Shown one piece after another: positions 43,052-50,924 of a stretch of 64,000 bases of DNA. Made by a program: the position numbers and the translations under genes. Source of the DNA: GWB2-37-7 sp942492835 (lineage in GTDB: Bacteria > Bacillota > Clostridia > Lutisporales > Lutisporaceae); the NCBI GenBank assembly GCA_942492835.1, contig OW818645.1, positions 2,356,001 to 2,420,000 on the forward strand, in the 5' to 3' direction. Position 1 is the stretch's first letter; each line of letters starts with the position of its first letter. The notes under the pieces were generated by a model, which ran no database searches, had not been told where the DNA came from, and was given only the letters and a program-made list of their open reading frames with translations.

Positions 43052-46039
43052 ATGAAAAACAAAAAACGCATTATATCTATAACACTTATACTTGCATTGG
43101 TCGTAGCAATGCTTCCCGCAGGACTTCAAAGTGAAGATATAGTATACAGCGGAATGTCAAATGGTGATGCTATAATCAAAAGTGCATCCTTCACAGATGT
43201 TTCAGGCAATGCAAATGCAGACAACATACTCAAAATGGCTGTATACTCTATAATAAATGAATTTAGCAGCACTATATACAAACCTAACAACTATGTCACT
43301 AGACAGGATGTTCTTGCAGCTTTGGTAAGAGCTATGGGCAAACAAGAAGAAGCTATGACCTTGGGAGCGGCAGCAAGAAAGCAAAATCCAAAGCTAAGTG
43401 CTGTGCAAGCCTATATGGTAGGGTATATTGATACAGCGAAAAATGCAGGCATAATAACTAATCAAGAAATAGACTCAATGGCAGTCCTTACTGCATCAGA
43501 GAAGGCTGCAGTAGAAAGAGAAATTACAGCCATAGTTAAGACTAACTGGAAGATGACAAAGGCGGAGAAAGACTCGCTTCGACAGAGCTTGCTGAATCAA
43601 AGAGCTTATGACAAAGCTTTAAAAACTACTGCTACCAGAGAAGAAATCGCAGTGTGGACAGCAAAAGCATTAGGACTTACACCTGTTGCAGGTGAAAAAA
43701 CAATGGAAACTTATGCATACAAGGATTGGAAAAGCATAAAAACCTCAAATCTACCATATGTAGAAGCGGTTATAAGAAGCGGCATACTAAAGGGAGAGAC
43801 AGTATCAAACTATGTCCCAAAAGGCAGACTTAGAAGAGGTGATTTTGCCTCTATATTATCTAGAGCTGCTGACAATGTCTTAGATACACTGGAGCTTACT
43901 ACAGGCTATGGTAAGGTAGAATCAAAGAATGTTACAAAGGATGTAAACGCCACTAAACAAATAATAACAACAAATATTACAGTAAAAACACCGGATGCAA
44001 CAGCAATAAACATGGTGGCTGTAAATAATCAATCAATACCTGTTATTAAGAATGGCAAGGTAGGCAATGAAAGCCTTATACAAAATAATGACATAGTAGA
44101 ATACACACTCACTAAGGACAACAAGGTATTACTTCTACAGGTAGGAAGACTTAAAGAGCTAAAGGGAAGCTTCTTAAGCTATAGCTCAGAGCTAGGCACA
44201 GCACAGATATTAGATCAGAGCGGCAAAAGATATCAGCTAAAGCTCACACCAAATACTATAGTTACAGCACAAAAGGTACCTGTAGAAATAGACAGAATCT
44301 CACAAGACCTGCCAGTGACAGTTATATATGAAGGAAATACCTTAAAAGCTTTAGATGTGGATGTTGCACCTGATAAGATAAACAATCAGGATATGGCAGT
44401 AAAAATACTGTTTGCAGATCCCTTGGGCAGAATACTAAAGGTTGCTAATGAATATGGCGACAGACAATATCTAAAGCTTGCAGAGGATGTTACTGTATAT
44501 ATAAATGACGAACAACAAGGGGTTGAAGCTATAGGCTTTGACCAAGATGCAATATTAAAGGTAGCAGACAACAAAGTGCTTGAGATTAAGGTATACACTG
44601 ACATTCCAGTGGAAGAAGAGGGCTATACTCAAATAATCACAGGCAAAGTAAGGGATGTTTCAGGCAATAACCTATTTATAAGCCCTGATGGAGAGCCCGA
44701 GGTACAAAACTCCTTTATAATAGGAAATAATATCCCAATCATTAAAGAAAAACAGAACGTAAATAAATACAAGCTAATGCCAGGAGATAGAGTTAAGCTT
44801 TATATAGATACCTCTATGGGAGATTATATATCAAAGATAGAGATTCAAGGCAATGGAGTAAAGATAAAAAACCTGTACAAAGGTGATATAAAAGAAGTAA
44901 TACCATCAACAGGAGAGGTAATTCTCTCAAATGTTTATACCTATGGCTACTATGATTGGGTGAAGCAAGGAGATTACATCAAATACAAGCTATCTGATGA
45001 AGCAGAGTTATATAACGGTAACAGCAAAATAGAAATATCAAAGCTAAAGGACAGCATAGGCAAGACACTATACGCAGTTTCTAAGGACAACTATGGAGAT
45101 GAGGAAATAGTTCACGGTCTCTTGAAAGATGGATATGAAGATACTATTTACAAGAAGATAGATGATATTAAATGGACTTCCAATCAAATCACACTATCTG
45201 ACGGCAGGATAATGGACTACAACAAGGGCTCCATAATCATAAAGGATGGAATGTTGATGGATTCGGCAGACCTGAAAGAGGATGCCTCAGCCTTTGTAAT
45301 ACAAAATAAAGGAGCAACCAATACAAGAACTGCATCCATAATTAGCATGGATAGCTTCAATGGTATAGCAGGATATAGCATTAGTAAGGGTTATCTCCAT
45401 ACAATGGGAGAGGACTTCTTCACTATAGATAGTGCTTACAGACTAACGAACAATAGCTGGGAAAGCTATAAAGGCTTCAATTATCAGCTAAACGATGAAA
45501 CATATATATATGACAATCTTGTACTAAACAAATCAATATCAGCAGATAAATTTGCAGAAAGCAGATTTAAGCCTTATACCTATACATGGCCAAACTACAG
45601 TACAGCTAACTATGGAAAGGAATTCCACGAAGATGATAAGTACCATAGTGATTATGCTAAATACCATAACAGCTACTACTATCACGAACATAGCATACTT
45701 TATACAGTTACAGATGAATATGGAAATGCAATAGGAATTAATATATATGCAGCGGATAAGGAACAGTTTAATCCAAAAAATGAAAACACAGAGCGCATAA
45801 CCACAGGACAGCTGCAAAAAATAGATAGCGATAACTTCATGATAACAGTAAACAAAGCAATGGAGTTTAGCCCACTATACCAGGAATGGAAACCTGTAAC
45901 GGTATCAATTCCGTTTGATACCTCCAAAGCTGTACTGATGAAAGACGGTAAACCTATTGACATAGACGAGCTTACATTAGAAGACAGAATTTATGCAGTA
46001 TCAATAGATGGAAATGCAGTATTAATACTTGCAGAATAG
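43052..46039 (+). CDS. Large SLH-domain surface protein
   Basis: A 995-residue exported protein with a signal peptide (about 1-26). SLH-like repeats fill about residues 45-290 (NYVTRQDVLAALVRAMG; TREEIAVWTAKALGL; LPYVEAVIRSGILKGE...GRLRRGDFASILSRA), with an unusual helical insertion after the first. The remaining 700 residues are beta-rich, with repeated short barrel-like modules (GKVRDVSGNNLFIS, LKGSFLSYSSELG), and a Tyr/His/Asp-rich stretch at about 855-885. It starts 31 bases after the TIG gene with AGGAAGTG upstream. Probably the wall-anchored partner of the TIG protein. Confidence 0.8.
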   Translation: MKNKKRIISITLILALVVAMLPAGLQSEDIVYSGMSNGDAIIKSASFTDVSGNANADNILKMAVYSIINEFSSTIYKPNNYVTRQDVLAALVRAMGKQEEAMTLGAAARKQNPKLSAVQAYMVGYIDTAKNAGIITNQEIDSMAVLTASEKAAVEREITAIVKTNWKMTKAEKDSLRQSLLNQRAYDKALKTTATREEIAVWTAKALGLTPVAGEKTMETYAYKDWKSIKTSNLPYVEAVIRSGILKGETVSNYVPKGRLRRGDFASILSRAADNVLDTLELTTGYGKVESKNVTKDVNATKQIITTNITVKTPDATAINMVAVNNQSIPVIKNGKVGNESLIQNNDIVEYTLTKDNKVLLLQVGRLKELKGSFLSYSSELGTAQILDQSGKRYQLKLTPNTIVTAQKVPVEIDRISQDLPVTVIYEGNTLKALDVDVAPDKINNQDMAVKILFADPLGRILKVANEYGDRQYLKLAEDVTVYINDEQQGVEAIGFDQDAILKVADNKVLEIKVYTDIPVEEEGYTQIITGKVRDVSGNNLFISPDGEPEVQNSFIIGNNIPIIKEKQNVNKYKLMPGDRVKLYIDTSMGDYISKIEIQGNGVKIKNLYKGDIKEVIPSTGEVILSNVYTYGYYDWVKQGDYIKYKLSDEAELYNGNSKIEISKLKDSIGKTLYAVSKDNYGDEEIVHGLLKDGYEDTIYKKIDDIKWTSNQITLSDGRIMDYNKGSIIIKDGMLMDSADLKEDASAFVIQNKGATNTRTASIISMDSFNGIAGYSISKGYLHTMGEDFFTIDSAYRLTNNSWESYKGFNYQLNDETYIYDNLVLNKSISADKFAESRFKPYTYTWPNYSTANYGKEFHEDDKYHSDYAKYHNSYYYHEHSILYTVTDEYGNAIGINIYAADKEQFNPKNENTERITTGQLQKIDSDNFMITVNKAMEFSPLYQEWKPVTVSIPFDTSKAVLMKDGKPIDIDELTLEDRIYAVSIDGNAVLILAE

Positions 46040-46077
46040 CAAACTCACAAAAATCACAAACATATGAGGTATAAAAG

Positions 46078-47565
46078 ATGAAGAAAAATATATTTTACAA
46101 GTTAATAGCAGTCCTTTGTGTGTTGTGCATGCTTATCGGCAATGTATTTGCAGCAAGTGTTTATGAACCTGGTATAACTGGTGAAGTGACTGCCAAGAAA
46201 GGCGAGTTCAACTACAAAGAAGCAATATTTTTATCGGGTGAGCCTGTACTTTTATCAGGAACTGCAAAGATTACAGAATCAAAAACCAGCACAGGCTCAA
46301 AAACAACAATAGAACATAAGCTAAGCAACACTGAAAAGAATGCGACACTGGATAGAAAGATTATCTATATAAAGACAGATACCAAAAGCAAATATGGTAA
46401 TCAGACAACCCATGTTATAACAATTGACCCAAAGGTAAAAGAAGTCATACAGATAGGCAGTGATACCTATACCTTGACAGATTATAAGTTTAACAAATCA
46501 GGCTTGACAGAAGACAAGGCTATAATAAAATACAACAGGTATGACTGGGATGGAAGAAAGACCTATACCAAAAGTGTCGGCGGAGAGGTTATAGTAGATA
46601 TAACCGCAAATACACACAGCTACGACAACTATTGGAGTTCTACAGAAACCTCCTTGATAGATAATACTATAACCTTCCGCTATAAGGATGATGTTGCAGC
46701 TACTACGTATAAGGAAGCCGTTGGTACAGTAGAATACGCAATATCAAACTCTACAGTAAAGAGCATGGAATATATGTTAAATGAACCTACACCAATAAGC
46801 TTTAAGGGTAGTTACCTAGTGAAGGAAAATCAGGAGAACATAGTATCCTATGTCTATGATGTGCCTTCAATGAAGGGGTGGACTGATGATGGCAAGAGAA
46901 GCGAAGGTAGAAGCAGCTATAAGCTGACAACAATACCTACACAGAATAGACTCTTTTCACCACAGATAAAGGACGTGGCTTCAAGCTATTGGGCAGCTGA
47001 GGAAATCAGAGCTATAGCAGCCCTTGATATAATAAGCGTTGCGGACACCAACTACTTCAGACCACTAAACTATATAAGCAGAGCTGAGTTTACAAGAGCT
47101 ATAATAAAAGCTGCCAATATACAGGAAACATCAAGCAGCAAATCATATGAGCTGTTGTTTGACGATGTAGAAAAGAATCACCCATATTTTACATTTATAA
47201 ATACTGCAGTAAACTCTGGTATAATTTATGGTACAGGTAACAAAAAGTTCAGCCCGGATCAGTATCTGACCAAAGCACAAGCAGCTACAATAATAGTAAG
47301 GGCAATGGGCTTAGAGGAAACCTCACAAGAAAGCTCGACTAAGACAACCTTTGCAGATGACTACGAAATCCCAAGCTGGGCTAAAAAATCAATTAATATA
47401 GGCAGGAAGATGGGAATAATCAATGGCAATCAGGATAATGAGCTTGAGCCGAGTAAACTTGTGACGAGAGCTGAGGTTTCTGAAATGACAAACAATTTCA
47501 TAAAATACCTACAATATGATATTCGCAAAGAATATAGAGAAAAACTCATAGACTACGGAAGATAG
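46078..47565 (+). CDS. Surface protein with C-terminal SLH domains
   Basis: A 495-residue exported protein. The signal peptide ends near residue 24 (GNVFAAS). Residues about 30-290 are a beta-rich region of unknown type. Three SLH repeats occupy about 300-480 (SSYWAAEEIRAIAALDII...NYISRAEFTRAIIKAA; HPYFTFINTAVNSGIIYGTG...YLTKAQAATIIVRAMG; IPSWAKKSINIGRKMGIINGN...LVTRAEVSEM). Anchoring is thus at the C-terminus, opposite to its upstream neighbour. Spacing to both neighbours is short (38 and 10 bases), so one operon. Function unknown beyond wall attachment. Confidence 0.82.
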   Translation: MKKNIFYKLIAVLCVLCMLIGNVFAASVYEPGITGEVTAKKGEFNYKEAIFLSGEPVLLSGTAKITESKTSTGSKTTIEHKLSNTEKNATLDRKIIYIKTDTKSKYGNQTTHVITIDPKVKEVIQIGSDTYTLTDYKFNKSGLTEDKAIIKYNRYDWDGRKTYTKSVGGEVIVDITANTHSYDNYWSSTETSLIDNTITFRYKDDVAATTYKEAVGTVEYAISNSTVKSMEYMLNEPTPISFKGSYLVKENQENIVSYVYDVPSMKGWTDDGKRSEGRSSYKLTTIPTQNRLFSPQIKDVASSYWAAEEIRAIAALDIISVADTNYFRPLNYISRAEFTRAIIKAANIQETSSSKSYELLFDDVEKNHPYFTFINTAVNSGIIYGTGNKKFSPDQYLTKAQAATIIVRAMGLEETSQESSTKTTFADDYEIPSWAKKSINIGRKMGIINGNQDNELEPSKLVTRAEVSEMTNNFIKYLQYDIRKEYREKLIDYGR

Positions 47566-47575
47566 GGAGAGAAGA

Positions 47576-48952
47576 ATGAAAAAAATTAAATTTAAGTCAG
47601 TCATAGCGCTAGTGCTTGCTTTATTGATGCTTACAACCCCAGTACTAGCACAGGATAATACATCAAATCCTTTGGCAAAACTGGAAAACCTTATAACCAT
47701 CATACAGACGTACTATTATAAGGATATAAAGGTAAGTGACCTTATAGCTGGAGCTATTAAGGGCATGTTTGGCACACTGGACAAGCACAGCACATACTTT
47801 ACACCTGAAGAATTCAAGGAATTCAACAATGATATCCTTGGCGAATTTGCAGGACTGGGAATATATATTGAGAAGGTTGATGACTATATACAGGTAATAG
47901 CCCCAATTGAGGATACTCCTGCTTACAGAGCAGGTATAAAGCCTGGTGATACTATTATGTATGTAGATGGTAAGGATATAAAAGGCTACGCTACAGAGCA
48001 GGCAGCTGCTATGATGAAGGGTGAGCCAGGCACTAAGGTCACCATAGGTATAAAAAGAGAAGGCATAAGCAACATTATATATCTTGAGTTAACAAGAGAG
48101 CTAATAAAGATAAATCCTGTTGAATATGAAATAAAGCCTGATAATATTGGATATATCAAAATATCACAATTTAACGGTCACGTATATGAAAACCTTGTTA
48201 AAGCTTTAGCAGAGTTTAAAAGTAAAAATGTAAAAGGTATAGTTATAGACGTAAGGAATAATGGCGGAGGACTTCTGGACGAGGTTGTGAATGTTTGTAA
48301 GCTATTGATTCCAAAAGGACCTATAGTCAGTATAAAGTACAAGAATAAGCCACAAGAAACCTTTAGCTCAGAGTTGCCAAAGGCACCATATAAGATTGTA
48401 ATGCTTGTCAACGAAGGAAGTGCCTCAGCCTCTGAAATTATGGCAGCAGCTATTAAGGAGTCTGGAGCAGGTAAACTGGTTGGAACAAAGACCTATGGCA
48501 AAGGAACAGTTCAATCAATATTAAATCTTACTGATGGTTCAGGCATGAAAATTACTGTTGCAAATTATTTGACTCCAAAGGGTTTTATTTTGGACGGAAT
48601 AGGTATATTACCAGATTTTGAGGTGCAAAATACATCTATAGAAGCAACTAAGGAATATATAACATTAAATGGAGAAAGATCAGTTAAGTACAAGAATATA
48701 GGCTTAGATGTACTTGGAATACAGCAAAGATTAAAGGCACTAGGCTATAATGTATCAGCTACTGATGGAATATTTGGTAAGCTCACACTAGCAGCTGTAC
48801 AAAAGTTTCAGAAGGACAACAAACTAAAGGTAGATGGCTCAATAGACAGCGATGATATAAAAGTACTGAGCGAAAAGTTTGATACCACTAGCAAAAGCGA
48901 AGATGCACAGCTAGATAAAGCAATTATAGAGCTCAAAAAGATGATAAAATAA
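47576..48952 (+). CDS. Secreted S41 (CtpA/Prc-type) peptidase with PDZ and peptidoglycan-binding domains
   Basis: A 458-residue exported serine protease. Signal peptide about 1-25 (TPVLAQ), PDZ domain at about 95-180 (GLGIYIEKVDDYIQVIAPIEDTPAYRAGIKPGD), S41 catalytic core at about 190-355 with VRNNGGGLL, the Ser-containing NEGSASASE (Ser near 284) and the Lys in GTKTYGKGTVQ, then a peptidoglycan-binding domain at about 375-430 (DVLGIQQRLKALGY...TDGIFGKLT). It should act in the wall zone, trimming or maturing exported proteins; the three surface proteins encoded with it are likely clients. It starts 10 bases after the SLH gene behind GGGAGAG. Confidence 0.92.
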   Translation: MKKIKFKSVIALVLALLMLTTPVLAQDNTSNPLAKLENLITIIQTYYYKDIKVSDLIAGAIKGMFGTLDKHSTYFTPEEFKEFNNDILGEFAGLGIYIEKVDDYIQVIAPIEDTPAYRAGIKPGDTIMYVDGKDIKGYATEQAAAMMKGEPGTKVTIGIKREGISNIIYLELTRELIKINPVEYEIKPDNIGYIKISQFNGHVYENLVKALAEFKSKNVKGIVIDVRNNGGGLLDEVVNVCKLLIPKGPIVSIKYKNKPQETFSSELPKAPYKIVMLVNEGSASASEIMAAAIKESGAGKLVGTKTYGKGTVQSILNLTDGSGMKITVANYLTPKGFILDGIGILPDFEVQNTSIEATKEYITLNGERSVKYKNIGLDVLGIQQRLKALGYNVSATDGIFGKLTLAAVQKFQKDNKLKVDGSIDSDDIKVLSEKFDTTSKSEDAQLDKAIIELKKMIK

Positions 48953-48955
48953 GTA

Positions 48956-48979
48956 GGGGGCAGCCTATGTGCTGCCCCT
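48956..48979. repeat. Intergenic palindrome, GGGGCAGC-CTATGT-GCTGCCCC
   Basis: GGGGCAGC (48957-48964), loop CTATGT, GCTGCCCC (48971-48978). Immediately after the peptidase stop; it has the same loop as the 28917 copy. Confidence 0.7.
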
Positions 48980-49040
48980 CTTAACATTTATAGCATGGAA
49001 TTTTTAATTTTTATAAATTTTGATTATTAGTGAAAACGTA

Positions 49041-49070
49041 TTGCTTTAATATATAGATATTAAGTATAAT
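49041..49070 (+). promoter_or_regulatory. Probable sigma-A promoter of pyrG
   Basis: TTGCTT (49041-49046), 18 bases, TATAAT (49065-49070), 51 bases before the pyrG start. The short leader leaves little room for the CTP-sensing G-tract attenuator known from Bacillus pyrG. Confidence 0.55.
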
Positions 49071-49120
49071 ATATAGGTTATATAATGTGAGAGAATTTTT
49101 AAGGATGGAGGATTAAATTT

Positions 49121-50731
49121 ATGTCTTGTACTAAATATATTTTCGTTACAGGTGGTGTTGTATCCTCGTTGGGAAAGGGAATAACAGCTGCTTCACTGGG
49201 AAGGCTTCTTAAAAGCCGCGGACTGAAGGTTAGCCTGCAGAAGATGGACCCATACCTAAACATAGATCCTGGAACGATGTCCCCTTATCAGCATGGTGAA
49301 GTTTTCGTAACTGACGATGGTGGTGAGACAGACCTAGACCTAGGTCACTACGAAAGATTTACAGATATAAGCATGACTAAAAACAGCAGTGTTACAGCAG
49401 GCAAGATTTACTGGTCAGTAATTAATAAGGAAAGAAAAGGTGACTATCTTGGAGGAACAGTTCAAGTAATTCCTCATATAACAAACGAAATCAAATCAAG
49501 AATATATAGAGTTGCCAAGGAAAGCTGTCCAGACATTGTGATAACAGAAATCGGCGGTACAGTAGGTGATATCGAAAGCTTACCTTTCCTTGAAGCAATA
49601 AGACAGGTAAATTATGAGGTAGGAAGAGAAAACGTGTTATTTATACATGTTACACTAGTACCTTACCTTTCAAAGGCTGGAGAACTTAAGACAAAGCCAA
49701 CACAGCACAGCGTAAAGGAACTAAGAAGTATAGGTATACAGCCTGATATAATAGTATGTAGAACCGAGAAACCTATATCAAAGGACATGAAAGAGAAGAT
49801 TGGACTATTCTGCAACATAGAAAGTGACTCAGTAGTGCAAAACACAGATGCAGAGACACTTCATGAAGTACCATTGCTACTTCACAAGGAAGGCTTGGAT
49901 AGTCTTACAATAAAGAAGCTGGGTCTTAAGTGCGCTGATGCAGACTTGACCGAGTGGATAGAACTAGTAAATAAAGAAAAGAACCTTAAACATAAGGTTA
50001 CTATAGCACTTGTTGGCAAGTATGTAGAGCTTCACGAAGCATACAAGTCAGTCTCTGAAGCCTTGGGACACGGAGGCATAGCAAACGACACTGCTGTAAA
50101 AATTAAATGGATACATTCTGAGGAAATAACTGAGGACAACTATATAGAAGAGCTAAAGGACGTTGATGGCATACTGATTCCGGGTGGCTTCGGCAATAGA
50201 GGTATAGAAGGAAAGATACTATCTGCTAAGTTTGCAAGAGAGAACAAGGTACCATACTTTGGCATATGTCTAGGAATGCAGATTGCTGTCATAGAGTATG
50301 CGAGAAATGTACTTGGACTAAAGGCTGCACATAGCACAGAGCTAGATGAGGACACACCATATGGAGTAATAAGTCTGATGCCTGAACAAGCTGATATAGA
50401 TGAAAAGGGCGGCACCATGAGACTGGGTCTATACCCATGTAAGCTAACTGTAGACAGTAACGCCATGGCAGCATACAACGAAGAACTTATATTTGAGAGA
50501 CATAGACATAGATATGAGTTCAACAACGAGTTTAAAGATAGATTGGTAGAGAAGGGTCTAAACATCACAGGAATTTCGCCAGATGGTAGACTGGTAGAAA
50601 TTATAGAGCTTAAGGATCATCCATGGTTTGTAGGCTGTCAATTCCATCCTGAATTCAAATCCAGACCAAACAGACCACAGCCACTGTTTAGAGACTTCAT
50701 AAAAGCAGCACTAAAAAATAAAAAAATATAA
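49121..50731 (+). CDS. pyrG: CTP synthase
   Basis: A 536-residue cytosolic enzyme converting UTP to CTP with glutamine and ATP. The synthetase domain begins KYIFVTGGVVSSLGKG and has KMDPYLNIDPGTMSPYQHGEV, both near-invariant. The glutamine amidotransferase half carries FGICLGMQ (nucleophilic Cys) and the late His-Pro-Glu in QFHPEF. Length is normal. ATGGAGG precedes the ATG. It sits alone between the surface operon and the S-layer gene. Confidence 0.97.
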   Translation: MSCTKYIFVTGGVVSSLGKGITAASLGRLLKSRGLKVSLQKMDPYLNIDPGTMSPYQHGEVFVTDDGGETDLDLGHYERFTDISMTKNSSVTAGKIYWSVINKERKGDYLGGTVQVIPHITNEIKSRIYRVAKESCPDIVITEIGGTVGDIESLPFLEAIRQVNYEVGRENVLFIHVTLVPYLSKAGELKTKPTQHSVKELRSIGIQPDIIVCRTEKPISKDMKEKIGLFCNIESDSVVQNTDAETLHEVPLLLHKEGLDSLTIKKLGLKCADADLTEWIELVNKEKNLKHKVTIALVGKYVELHEAYKSVSEALGHGGIANDTAVKIKWIHSEEITEDNYIEELKDVDGILIPGGFGNRGIEGKILSAKFARENKVPYFGICLGMQIAVIEYARNVLGLKAAHSTELDEDTPYGVISLMPEQADIDEKGGTMRLGLYPCKLTVDSNAMAAYNEELIFERHRHRYEFNNEFKDRLVEKGLNITGISPDGRLVEIIELKDHPWFVGCQFHPEFKSRPNRPQPLFRDFIKAALKNKKI

Positions 50732-50734
50732 CCT

Positions 50735-50766
50735 ATATAGGGTCGGTATCCATACCGACCCTATAT
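50735..50766. terminator. Long palindrome after pyrG, probable terminator
   Basis: ATATAGGGTCGGTAT (50735-50749) and ATACCGACCCTATAT (50752-50766) are perfect complements around CC. The layout resembles the other intergenic palindromes, but the core is GGGTCGG. There is no T run, so termination is uncertain. Confidence 0.55.
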
Positions 50767-50816
50767 TAATGAAATGTTACCGAATTTTACAATTGTGTTA
50801 CAATTGCTGGAATACA

Positions 50817-50845
50817 TTGACTCTGTTTATAACAGTTGTTATAAT
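50817..50845 (+). promoter_or_regulatory. Strong sigma-A promoter of the S-layer gene
   Basis: TTGACT (50817-50822), 17 bases, TATAAT (50840-50845), preceded by a direct repeat of ACAATTG (about 50789-50804). The leader of about 70 bases contains a GGGG-TAATA-CCCC hairpin, as in other highly expressed S-layer mRNAs with protected 5' ends. Confidence 0.75.
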
Positions 50846-50924
50846 TTGAGATAGGTGATAAGTAGGGGTAATACCCCCGCTATATTACACTAAAGAACAT
50901 ACATAAATCGAGGAGGTCATATTA

